Virus record (IMG/VR): IMGVR_UViG_3300013094_000303
Span: 1 to 22,247 of that record
Origin: a virus
Reading direction: 5' to 3' (one strand)
Length of the DNA: 22,247 nucleotides
Positions within the stretch are counted from its first letter, which is position 1. Every line of letters begins with the position of its first letter. Positions 1 to 6,385 of this stretch are shown here, in pieces. The translations under genes and the position numbers were made by a program. The notes below the pieces were generated by a model. It worked only from the letters and a program-made list of their open reading frames with translations. It made no database searches and was not told where the DNA came from.

Positions 1-132
1 CAAGTCAAAAGCGCTGAAATGTGCAAAGAAAAAAGAATTCCACTTAATGTGGTAGATTCCAACGGAAATTCAGTTCCTAAAAAAGAAAAGGAGAGCTTTT
101 TACAAAAATTGCTTTCTAAAATACAAATATAA
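1..132 (+). CDS. C-terminal end of an unknown protein (partial)
   Basis: An open frame runs from the first base of the window to a TAA at 130-132 and encodes the last 43 residues of a protein whose start lies outside. The tail is lysine-rich and charged and ends in SKIQI. It holds no motif I recognise. The next gene starts one base after this stop, which fits the dense co-directional packing of this part of the genome. The reading frame is plausible because it abuts the next start so closely, but the fragment is too short to assign a function. Confidence 0.55.
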   Translation, partial: QVKSAEMCKEKRIPLNVVDSNGNSVPKKEKESFLQKLLSKIQI

Positions 133-133
133 T

Positions 134-430
134 ATGAACACCTTTCCATTATTCGAAGAGTTTGTAAGCAAAGACAAAGACGATAAAATCGTTCTTAAAG
201 TAACAATTTCAAACATTGATCAAGAGACAGCTGATGACTTCTTGAAAATGTTTGCTTTCATGGAATACTGTGGAAACGTCGGGACTGCTCGCACAATGAG
301 AGCATTCTTTGATGGCGACGGACATTTCCGTCCTAGCATTAAAATTGAAGGAGTTGATCTTAAAAAAATAGACATGGGTTTAGAAGACAAAGACAAAAAA
401 ATTGATCTAGACCTGGGTTTTGGAGCATAA
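134..430 (+). CDS. Hypothetical small phage protein, possibly with a degenerate capsid-targeting leader
   Basis: This 98-residue acidic protein begins one base after the preceding stop and ends two bases before the next start. Its N-terminus (MNTFPLFEEFVSKD) matches the F-E-E-F core of the leader shared by several downstream genes but lacks the Glu expected just before a cleavage point, so it may be a decayed or non-cleaved version. The middle carries an FFDGDGHFRP segment that resembles a recurring pattern in phage hypothetical proteins (from memory, not searched). The C-terminus is a run of alternating Lys/Asp residues. No catalytic motif is visible and the function is unknown. The start at 134 is chosen because it is the first ATG in frame and directly follows the upstream stop. 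Confidence 0.75.
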   Translation: MNTFPLFEEFVSKDKDDKIVLKVTISNIDQETADDFLKMFAFMEYCGNVGTARTMRAFFDGDGHFRPSIKIEGVDLKKIDMGLEDKDKKIDLDLGFGA

Positions 431-431
431 T

Positions 432-956
432 ATGAAATTCATAAAAACATTTGAAGAATACACAGTTTCCGAAGGATTCCGTTACCATGTAGAAAATGGA
501 TTAGGAATCAGTGACTCTGTGTTTCGCATTGGAAGCGAAGCATACAAAAGCTTGTTCGAAGAGACCAAGAAGTATTGGGACGAAGGAAACGTCATTCTTA
601 ACGGCAAAGAAGGCTGGATGGCAAAAAACCTAGAAGTAGGTAAGAAAGCCATTTACGATGGAAAGGAAGTAGAACTCGACACACCGAAGCGTGGCGGGGA
701 CAAGAAATTCATCGTCTATCACAACAGTGGAAGAAAGGACAAAGAAGGAAACATAGTAGCACAAAAGATCGAGTGGGGTGATACATCGGGTTTAAGCATC
801 AAGAACGATGATCCCGAAGCTTCTGCGAGCTTTTGGGCAAGACAGCAATGCGATACCAAAGCAAGAATGGACCCAAGCAAGCCTGGGTTCTGGGCTTGTT
901 ACGCTCCTTCGATATTTTCAAAGCAAATTGGTTTAAGCTCTGACAATCCTTGGTAA
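432..956 (+). CDS. Putative capsid-targeted internal protein with a phage C-terminal domain
   Basis: The protein has about 174 residues. I prefer the ATG at 432 over the in-frame ATG at 420, because 432 follows the previous stop by one base and places the leader MKFIKTFEEYTVSE at the exact N-terminus. That leader matches T4 internal-protein leaders (MKTYQEFIAE), with a candidate prohead-protease cut after Glu14 (VSE|G). The C-terminal half has a segment with a GD-turn, a D-D-P motif, an F-x-A-R-x-x-C and a final F-W-A-C-Y. It resembles a small domain common in T4-like phage proteins that ends in RHxC...WxC, possibly a metal site. The first half (residues 20-80) is unrecognised. The likely role is a head-internal or head-associated protein, inferred from the leader only. 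Confidence 0.8.
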   Translation: MKFIKTFEEYTVSEGFRYHVENGLGISDSVFRIGSEAYKSLFEETKKYWDEGNVILNGKEGWMAKNLEVGKKAIYDGKEVELDTPKRGGDKKFIVYHNSGRKDKEGNIVAQKIEWGDTSGLSIKNDDPEASASFWARQQCDTKARMDPSKPGFWACYAPSIFSKQIGLSSDNPW

Positions 957-972
957 AATAACAATCTTTTTT

Positions 973-1101
973 ATGGGACGTGCAAAGAAACCTAGAAAGC
1001 CCAGAGGCAATCGCGGGAACATCATAAAGAACCTCAAGGTCATCCAAAAGAACCTTGAAATAATAAACACAATCAAGAATGAAATACGTACAAACATTTG
1101 A
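973..1101 (+). CDS. Very small basic protein overlapping the next gene
   Basis: An ATG at 973 opens a 42-residue frame ending in TGA at 1099-1101, so it overlaps the start of the next gene (1079) by 23 bases in another frame. The product begins MGRAKKPRKPRGNRGN and is strongly basic at the N-terminus, followed by a helix-like stretch of Ile/Lys/Asn. It could bind nucleic acid. It fills the otherwise empty gap between the genes ending at 956 and starting at 1079, which supports it being real. A similar tiny basic gene sits at 5691-5831, also directly ahead of a leader-bearing gene. No family is recognised, and it could still be a chance frame. Confidence 0.5.
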   Translation: MGRAKKPRKPRGNRGNIIKNLKVIQKNLEIINTIKNEIRTNI

Positions 1102-1345
1102 AAACTTTCTGCATGAAAGGACTTTTACATCAGCTGAAAGAGCTGACATGACAGAGAAAGGATATGCATTGCCAGATGGAAGTTTTCCAATTGAAAATGT
1201 AGAAGATTTAAAGGCAGCAATTCATGCGTTTGGAAGATCAAAGGATCAATCTTTGGTCGCTAAGCACATCGCAAAAAGAGCAAAGGATTTAGGAAAAGAA
1301 GACCTAATACCTCAAACCGATATATTCCAAAAAGCTTTAAAGTAA
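1079..1345 (+). CDS. Putative capsid-targeted protein with DUF6582-like domain
   Basis: This 88-residue protein opens with MKYVQTFENFLHE, which fits the shared capsid-targeting leader, with a candidate cleavage after Glu13 (LHE|R). Residues 20-80 have the pattern ALPDGSFPI, then N-x-x-D-L-x-x-A-I-x-A-F-G-R, then H-I-x-K-R-A-x-x-L-G and IP. I know this pattern from a small domain (DUF6582-like) that is often attached to phage head proteins and prohead proteases. Its biochemical role is unknown. The gene follows the tiny basic gene with overlap and leaves a single base before the next ATG, so it is probably cotranscribed. Leader plus head-associated domain together suggest a component packaged in the prohead core. 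Confidence 0.8.
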   Translation: MKYVQTFENFLHERTFTSAERADMTEKGYALPDGSFPIENVEDLKAAIHAFGRSKDQSLVAKHIAKRAKDLGKEDLIPQTDIFQKALK

Positions 1346-1346
1346 G

Positions 1347-1619
1347 ATGAAACCCTTCATAGAGGAGAAGCTTAGTGATAAAGAATTGATACGCAAGTTC
1401 TCTTCGGATGTCGATGAAATGGAATTGAAGTGGCACTGGGACAGAGAAGATCGTACGATCATACCTATGTGTGACAACGATTGGATGTTCCAATTCGACA
1501 ACAATCTTCCGGTGCCTATCAACAGAAAGATAGATATACCAGCGGGGACAATCCATCGTGCAATCAAAGGTTCAACTGATCTTATCGTAAAAATAATTTT
1601 GGGAGATAAGAAAAATTGA
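1347..1619 (+). CDS. Small cupin-like phage protein
   Basis: This is a 90-residue protein. The C-terminal two thirds read as a short beta-rich domain: an ELKWHWDRED segment, a W-M-F-Q-F-D-N-N-L-P core, then IPAGTIHRAIKG and a final D-L-I-V-K-I strand. The I-P-x-G-x-x-H-R pattern is typical of small cupin-like proteins that recur in T4-like phages. I know no proven function for them. The N-terminus (MKPFIEEKLSD) has only a weak resemblance to the capsid-targeting leaders of its neighbours. It begins one base after the preceding stop and is followed by a good promoter for the next gene. Confidence 0.75.
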   Translation: MKPFIEEKLSDKELIRKFSSDVDEMELKWHWDREDRTIIPMCDNDWMFQFDNNLPVPINRKIDIPAGTIHRAIKGSTDLIVKIILGDKKN

Positions 1620-1628
1620 TTATATTTG
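1599..1628 (+). promoter_or_regulatory. Bacteroidota-type promoter
   Basis: TTTTG (TTG at 1599-1601), a 19-base spacer and TATATTTG at 1621-1628 match the TTTG / TAnnTTTG promoter of Bacteroidota with the expected spacing. It overlaps the end of the previous gene and lies 16 bases ahead of the ATG at 1645. The -7 box is followed by TATAAACAAA, close to the 19-bp element found ahead of the helicase and ligase genes. Confidence 0.55.
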
Positions 1629-1644
1629 TATAAACAAAAGGAAC

Positions 1645-1932
1645 ATGGCAAAAGTAAGAACATACGAACAATTCATCTTCGAAGAAGAAAAAGCAGGCGG
1701 ATGGGCGGCTATCATGAAAGGAGTTAAATCCGGTGGTGGATCTAGTCCATGGTGCTTAGTTGCCATTCAAGAATGGGTATAAGGAAAAAGAGCTGCCGTA
1801 GTTGGCCAAGAACTTGTAAACACAAAAGAAGCAATTCCAGCTGCTTACGAAGTATTCAAAAAACAATATCCAAAAGCTCACATACACATCGAAAATTCAG
1901 GAGGACAAACTGTTTGGTCAGAGAAAAAATAA
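1645..1932 (+). pseudogene. Leader-bearing small protein interrupted by an in-frame stop
   Basis: An ATG at 1645 starts a frame with the leader MAKVRTYEQFIFE, a match to the capsid-targeting family (candidate cut after Glu13). It continues through a Gly-rich stretch and SSPWCLVAIQEWV, then meets TAA at 1780-1782 after 45 codons. The same frame resumes at once and stays open to TAA at 1930-1932, encoding a well-behaved tail (VVGQELVNTKEAIPAAYEVF and onward to WSEKK). Between about 1769 and 1799 the +1 frame reads KNGYKEKELP, which would join both parts smoothly if one base were removed near 1769 and one added near 1799. The gene is therefore either broken by two nearby indels, miscalled at two places, or read through a stop. 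TAA is a normal terminator for most genes here, so reassignment is unlikely. Confidence 0.65.
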
Positions 1933-1941
1933 TTTATAACT

Positions 1942-2829
1942 ATGAAATATGTAAAGCTGTTTGAAGAATTCATCAATGAAAGCGGAAATTCTATTGAAGA
2001 TGCGCAACCTATCAGCCAAGCTGAGGTGATGCCTACTGCTCAATGGGTCGAGAAAAATGTTCTACAAAAAATCGGTCTTGTTGGATTGGATGACGATTCA
2101 GCAGTGATCGGTAGTGCAGGCAAAAAACTTCCTGATCAGACCAGCGGAGACATCGACATCGCCGTGTCTGTCGATAAGATTGCTGCTGAACTTGGCGTTT
2201 CGATTCAAACAGCTTTATTCGCTCTCAATGATAAATTGAAATCTATGGGCCTTTCTACAAAAATGGCTCCAGGATTCAACCAAGTCAGCATCGGCGCTCC
2301 GATTGGAGGAGACCCGAAAAAAGGAACAGTGCAAGTCGATTTGATGCTATCAACCGATTTGGATTGGAGTCGATTCATTTACCACGCTCCTGATTTCCGC
2401 ATTGCTGAATCTCGTTACAAAGGTGCGCATCGCAACCTCTTATTGATGGCTGCAATAGGTCAATCATTTAAGAAAATTGTGTCACAGACAGATGCAGGAG
2501 AGACCAAAGAATTTGAAGCGTATGTTGTCAGACTGAATCAAGGAATTGTCCAGGTTAGAAAATCTTTCGAAGGCAAAAAAGGTCTTCTTAAGAACGCAGC
2601 GCTATTGAAAGATTACGATAAGTTCGTCACCAACACGCCTCAACAAGTCGTTGAACTCCTCTTTAACGGCAACCACACTCCACGAGATCTTGACACTTAC
2701 GAAAAAACTAAAGATCTTATCGAATCATCGGACTTCAAATTTCCCGAAATGAGAAAAGCAATCTACCAAGATTTTGAACAAAAGGTGATCGACTCAAAAT
2801 TGCCGGTTCCTGATGATTTGCCTCTATAA
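1942..2829 (+). CDS. Capsid-targeted nucleotidyltransferase (Pol beta fold)
   Basis: The protein has 295 residues. The leader MKYVKLFEEFINE|SG is the closest in the window to the T4 internal-protein leader, with an I-N-E|S cleavage candidate after residue 13. Behind it is a nucleotidyltransferase signature: IGSAG at residues 56-60 followed by SGDIDIAVS, giving Asp70 and Asp72 as metal ligands, and VQVDLML with Asp133 as the third carboxylate. The remainder (residues 150-290) is mostly helical and unassigned. The family transfers a nucleotide to nucleic acid, protein or small molecules. The substrate cannot be told from the sequence. The leader suggests packaging in the head and possible delivery at infection. 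The start at 1942 follows the previous stop by nine bases and puts the leader at the exact N-terminus. Confidence 0.85.
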   Translation: MKYVKLFEEFINESGNSIEDAQPISQAEVMPTAQWVEKNVLQKIGLVGLDDDSAVIGSAGKKLPDQTSGDIDIAVSVDKIAAELGVSIQTALFALNDKLKSMGLSTKMAPGFNQVSIGAPIGGDPKKGTVQVDLMLSTDLDWSRFIYHAPDFRIAESRYKGAHRNLLLMAAIGQSFKKIVSQTDAGETKEFEAYVVRLNQGIVQVRKSFEGKKGLLKNAALLKDYDKFVTNTPQQVVELLFNGNHTPRDLDTYEKTKDLIESSDFKFPEMRKAIYQDFEQKVIDSKLPVPDDLPL

Positions 2830-2918
2830 AAATATATAATTGTCAACTTCCTGCTTTTCTGACCTGGATAAATATACTTTAATAACCAGGAAAAGAAAAC
2901 CTAAAAGCCCAAAAACAA

Positions 2919-4709
2919 ATGGCAGGAATTAAGCACATATCAGAAATCTACAAAAAGCAAGGCGAATCACGCTTGCGTGAGCTTTTAGCTCAAGAAGTTC
3001 GCATCAACGAAAAGTTCGATGCGTACCGTTTCTCATTCGAGAAAAACCACCAAAACTACAAACTTACCTTTTACGGAAAGAACGGCAAGACCGCTCTGAA
3101 CAAGGTCGATCGTACGATTAGCAACTTATACGAAAGTGCTATCGAATACATCGAGTCACTGCCGTATGAAATTAAGCGTGACATTCCGGCTCGACACCGC
3201 TTTGGTTTTTCTTGGTTCCCGACCAAAAATCCGCTAGGGACTGAATATGAAAGACGTCCCAAAAATGGCTTAGTGCTCACAGACATCACAATTCGTGACA
3301 AGAACAAAGATGTAGCACGTGAAGTCAAGGAATCGGAAGTTTTTCAACGATGGTCAAACATTTTCAATGTTGAAAATTCAGCGCCTATTTATCAAGGCAA
3401 GCTCGATGAGTCTGTCGTCGAATCAATCATTTCGATTGCGAAAAACGAAGCGCAGCCTTCACTTCTTACCGAGAGCTTTGACACCAAAGGCCTCCTCAAC
3501 ACACTGCATCCAAACATCGAAGCACTTGTCTTTGAAAGCGAAGATCAACTATTCAAAGTCACACACAAAGAAGAAGTAATTGTCACAGAAAAGCGTAGCC
3601 AAATGTTCGATGTGTTGCTTCTTGACATATTGGAACATGTCGAAAAATACAACATTCTTGGTATCAAATGCGCTGCTCACAACATCGATGAAGCGTACAT
3701 CGAGGCTGTTTCCGAACTTTTTAATAACTATGTAGACGTTCGCGGAAAAGACTACTTACAATACGAAATCCAAAAACCTAAATTCCTCGAAAAATCTGGA
3801 AGCTTTAACCGCAAGTGGGTAAAGAATCCAAAGACTCGAGTGCTACTCGAAAAAGATTCTCGATACGAATACCTATTCACAGTCTTCCTCGCCAACTTTA
3901 GAAAGACGAAATATGCTGGCGGACTGCTCAACGAAACGATGGCCAACAGGTTCAATGCAAAAATCGAAGAACTTGACAAAGCAATCGGTGATGATTATTC
4001 ATTCTTGGAATTCTCGACGATTCTTAAAGAGGATCGCGAAGAAATGAACGAAGCAATCAAACTCGAGACTCGAGAGAACACAATTCAGCCACAACCCGTG
4101 GTCGAAGAGGCTCCCGAAAATCCGGTAGATTATGAAAAGGCCGTACAATTGCTTACTCGTTTTTTTGATCCCGAAAGAACAAGCGCTTCAGGAGAAATTC
4201 CTGCAAACATCATCATAGTCAACGGCTCATTATTGACAAACAGAGTCATTGAGACGGCTAAAGACTTGATGAATCGCAACCAAAACAAGTGTTTCTTGGT
4301 CCATAACTCCAATACCGACAGCTATGGAGTATCAAATGACAACATTGAAAAAGTGTTGGCAAAAGTTTCGGTTGATCGTGGGGATTTGTTCCACGGGTAC
4401 CATATCATGAAGAATCCTACATTGTCAGACATTTTCAAGACTCTTAGACCATCGTATGAACCAGTCGCTGTTTCAACACCAAACGATCCAGCGCATTCGA
4501 TCAAAGAACTCGAAGGATTGCACGCGATATATGCTGATCCAAAACTCAAAAAATTAAAGATTCTACAGTACACAGACTCGAAAAAAGACGCCTTGGACAA
4601 ATCTGTCAATGATGGATCTTACAAAGATTTTTGTGACATGATGCCTGAACAGACATGGCCGTATTGGAACGAGATCAAAAGTTCCTATGAGATGCGCACA
4701 TACAAGTAA
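2919..4709 (+). CDS. Large two-part protein, ligase-like N-terminus and nucleotidylyltransferase-like C-terminus
   Basis: This 596-residue protein has no capsid-targeting leader. Near residue 32 the segment EKFDAYRF resembles ligase/nucleotidyltransferase motif I (KxDGxR), with Lys as possible nucleophile. FGFSWFP and RPKNGLVLTDI further on (residues 95-130) could be later motifs of that fold, but they are divergent. A variable middle and an acidic Pro-rich linker (about residues 395-410) lead to a C-terminal part (about 425-596). Its strand order and closing segment (DALDKSVNDGSYKDFCDMMPE) resemble phage HxGH nucleotidylyltransferases, but the HxGH motif itself is missing. Both assignments are tentative, and the two parts may be inactive relatives. 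The 89-base gap before the gene holds TATAATTG (2835-2842) and GATAAATA (2867-2874), possible promoter elements. Its place in the head-cargo cluster hints at a virion role. Confidence 0.7.
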   Translation: MAGIKHISEIYKKQGESRLRELLAQEVRINEKFDAYRFSFEKNHQNYKLTFYGKNGKTALNKVDRTISNLYESAIEYIESLPYEIKRDIPARHRFGFSWFPTKNPLGTEYERRPKNGLVLTDITIRDKNKDVAREVKESEVFQRWSNIFNVENSAPIYQGKLDESVVESIISIAKNEAQPSLLTESFDTKGLLNTLHPNIEALVFESEDQLFKVTHKEEVIVTEKRSQMFDVLLLDILEHVEKYNILGIKCAAHNIDEAYIEAVSELFNNYVDVRGKDYLQYEIQKPKFLEKSGSFNRKWVKNPKTRVLLEKDSRYEYLFTVFLANFRKTKYAGGLLNETMANRFNAKIEELDKAIGDDYSFLEFSTILKEDREEMNEAIKLETRENTIQPQPVVEEAPENPVDYEKAVQLLTRFFDPERTSASGEIPANIIIVNGSLLTNRVIETAKDLMNRNQNKCFLVHNSNTDSYGVSNDNIEKVLAKVSVDRGDLFHGYHIMKNPTLSDIFKTLRPSYEPVAVSTPNDPAHSIKELEGLHAIYADPKLKKLKILQYTDSKKDALDKSVNDGSYKDFCDMMPEQTWPYWNEIKSSYEMRTYK

Positions 4710-4716
4710 TATATAG

Positions 4717-4724
4717 TATAAATA
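4717..4724 (+). promoter_or_regulatory. Candidate T4-type late promoter box
   Basis: TATAAATA is an exact match to the T4 late-promoter core and lies in the 31-base gap between genes, 16 bases ahead of the ATG at 4741. That gene and those after it have features of head proteins, which are late in T4-like phages. In an A+T-rich gap a chance match is possible, and no matching late sigma factor is visible in the window. Confidence 0.35.
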
Positions 4725-4740
4725 AAACCCGATTAATATT

Positions 4741-5085
4741 ATGAATGGATATATTCAAAGCTTTGATGAATTCTTAAATGAAGGCAAGGTGACATTCAAA
4801 AGAAAATACACCGAAGCCTATCCCGCAAAGCATGTATTTACGAACGCACCAGTGCGTGAAAAGATTCTTTCATTTGTCAAGGAAAAGGGTGAAGTCACTC
4901 ATGATGAGATGATGGAATTTGTGAGAAGTGTCAATGAAGAAACCGGCGGAAACACTTCTCGCAAATGGTTGACCAAGAACACTCGTTACTTTAACATCAA
5001 GGAAAAGAACGGAACCAAGACTTATCGCCTTTCTTCTTTAGGAGAAAAGGTACATACATCTATCAATAAACTAAACGAACTCTAA
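4741..5085 (+). CDS. Putative capsid-targeted winged-helix-like protein
   Basis: This 114-residue protein begins MNGYIQSFDEFLNE|GK, a clear member of the shared leader family with an L-N-E|G cleavage candidate after residue 14. From about residue 35 the sequence VREKILSFVKEKGEVTHDEMMEF, then a second helix with NTSRKWL, and a hairpin-like YFNIKEKNGTKTYRLSS, reads like a small winged helix. That suggests DNA binding, but no family is recognised. Its stop directly abuts the next start (TAAATG). A basic DNA-binding body behind a head-targeting leader would suit a protein packaged with the genome. Confidence 0.75.
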   Translation: MNGYIQSFDEFLNEGKVTFKRKYTEAYPAKHVFTNAPVREKILSFVKEKGEVTHDEMMEFVRSVNEETGGNTSRKWLTKNTRYFNIKEKNGTKTYRLSSLGEKVHTSINKLNEL

Positions 5086-5718
5086 ATGCCAAGCAGATCA
5101 ACAGCACAACAAAAACTAATGGGTATGGCTTACGCGCTAAAGAAGGGCGACATGGATCCTTCAGACGCAAGCGATGAAGTCAAAGACCTAGCAAATAGCA
5201 TGACATTGCAACAGCTCAAAGATTTTGCAAGTACAAAACACGAAGGTCTTCCTGACCATGTCAAAGAAGACACCGTCAATGAATGGCTTCCTGGAGTATC
5301 AGCAGGACAAAAATGGTACACACAACCCGCACAAAGCGCTGGAGAATACGGCGAATACGTAAAAGATCACACCGATAAGTTGATCAAATCTTTCGTCGAA
5401 TTCATAGAGACCGGCAAAAAACCAAAGACAAAAAGTACAGAAGATCAAGGAGAAGCTGACGCAAGTCCGCTGGCTTCGATCAAAGAAGATGCAGCAGCAC
5501 CTGATTCTTTTTCAGCTCCGCAAGCATCGGTAGACAACACTCCTGGAATGGGTAATGTCGCACCTGGACAGATTGGCGGAAAAGGATCTGGAGATACGTT
5601 TGGTGGAAGCGACGATGATGAAGACGAGGAAGAAGAAAAGAAGAAAGTAGGAATTATGAGCTACGAAAAATACAAAAAATGGCTTAAAAAATGGCAGATG
5701 CAAAACAAAGACAAGTAA
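5086..5718 (+). CDS. DUF3008-like phage protein with acidic tail
   Basis: The protein has 210 residues. The N-terminus, MPSRSTAQQKLMGMAYALKK followed by a D-F-A-S-T-K-H-E-G-L-P segment at about residues 46-56, matches the small DUF3008-type phage domain (S-x-A-Q-Q-x-L-M-G-M-A ... K-H-x-G-L-P). The middle has a W-Y-T-Q region. The later part is low-complexity, rich in Gly/Ser/Pro and then Asp/Glu (about residues 175-188), ending in a basic helix with Tyr/Lys/Trp. There is no capsid-targeting leader. The start abuts the previous stop. A small basic gene begins inside its 3' end in another frame. The function is unknown; the long disordered acidic stretch resembles scaffold or core proteins, but this is only an impression. 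Confidence 0.75.
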   Translation: MPSRSTAQQKLMGMAYALKKGDMDPSDASDEVKDLANSMTLQQLKDFASTKHEGLPDHVKEDTVNEWLPGVSAGQKWYTQPAQSAGEYGEYVKDHTDKLIKSFVEFIETGKKPKTKSTEDQGEADASPLASIKEDAAAPDSFSAPQASVDNTPGMGNVAPGQIGGKGSGDTFGGSDDDEDEEEEKKKVGIMSYEKYKKWLKKWQMQNKDK

Positions 5719-5831
5719 GTTCAGGCGGATCTTTTAGAGTGAAAGCAAAAAAGAGAGGCAAAGCAAAAAAGAATTTTGGTCCAAAAGAGAGTAGACCAAA
5801 GGCATACAGAGGCCAAGGAAGAAAACCATGA
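5691..5831 (+). CDS. Small basic protein in an overlapping frame
   Basis: An ATG at 5691, inside the end of the previous gene, opens a 46-residue frame ending in TGA at 5829-5831. The TGA overlaps the next ATG by four bases (ATGA), a typical translational-coupling arrangement. The product is highly basic: a K-A-K-K-R-G-K-A-K-K-N-F-G-P-K core followed by R-P-K-A-Y-R-G-Q-G-R-K-P. The gap of about 110 bases it fills would otherwise be empty, and the ATGA junction supports it being real. It recalls short basic proteins in T4-like genomes that end in a Y-x-G-Q-G-R motif (from memory). Nucleic-acid binding is plausible; the function is unknown. Confidence 0.6.
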   Translation: MADAKQRQVSSGGSFRVKAKKRGKAKKNFGPKESRPKAYRGQGRKP

Positions 5832-6367
5832 ATAAATACATACTAACATACGAAAGCTGGTCATACGAAAACACTTTGTTGGAAGCTGATGACGACGACA
5901 AGCAATCAACCGATCGTAGTCCAATAGACAATCCAGCAATAGAAAAAGGGTTGAAGAAAAAAGCTGATGAATCGGGAGTTCCGATAGGAATCCTTCGCGC
6001 AGTAATGCGTCGAGGAATGGCTGCTTGGAAAAGCGGACACCGTCCAGGTGCTGGCCAAGAACAATGGGGCTACGCTCGATGTAATTCTTTCCTTACCAAA
6101 GGAAAAGGAACTTGGGGCAAAGCCGACAAAGATCTGGCTAAAGAAGTCAGAGAAGGTGGTCACGACAAAGACATGAAAGAAGGTCAAGGATATTTCAAAG
6201 GTATCAGCGATTCGACTGCGGCAAAGAAAAAAGCACAGATGAAACAACAAGCACAAGCCGATGATGACGATCCCGATGCATACAAAGAAATGCCTGGTGA
6301 CTCAAAAGGAAAACAATTATTAAAGACATCTAAACACACAAAGAAATACCACGAAGTTTACGGGTAG
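5828..6367 (+). CDS. Putative capsid-targeted DUF5824-like protein
   Basis: The protein has 179 residues. The leader is MNKYILTYESWSYENTLLE|AD: the same hydrophobic-aromatic-Glu pattern, but with the best cleavage candidate (L-L-E|A) slightly later, after residue 19. Residues 45-110 contain GVPIGILRAVMRRGMAAWKS, then GHRPGA, QWGYARCNSF and GKGTW, a set I associate with DUF5824, a conserved domain of large phages with unknown function. The rest is charged and lysine-rich, with an acidic DDDDPD stretch. The start overlaps the stop of the small basic gene by four bases. The leader points to a place in the prohead core. Confidence 0.8.
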   Translation: MNKYILTYESWSYENTLLEADDDDKQSTDRSPIDNPAIEKGLKKKADESGVPIGILRAVMRRGMAAWKSGHRPGAGQEQWGYARCNSFLTKGKGTWGKADKDLAKEVREGGHDKDMKEGQGYFKGISDSTAAKKKAQMKQQAQADDDDPDAYKEMPGDSKGKQLLKTSKHTKKYHEVYG

Positions 6368-6385
6368 AAAAAAAACAGATTAACA

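Noticed and set aside
420-431. Start of the second gene at the ATG at 420
   Set aside because: It would overlap the previous gene and put four extra residues before the conserved leader; the ATG at 432 follows the stop by one base and gives the leader at the exact N-terminus.
799-1149. Reverse-strand frame of 116 codons
   Set aside because: It is antisense to two better supported + strand genes with clear leaders, and has no recognisable features.
1749-1964. Open frame encoding a 71-residue Ser/Arg/Lys-rich product
   Set aside because: It is the shadow of the interrupted leader-bearing gene in another frame, and its composition is not protein-like.
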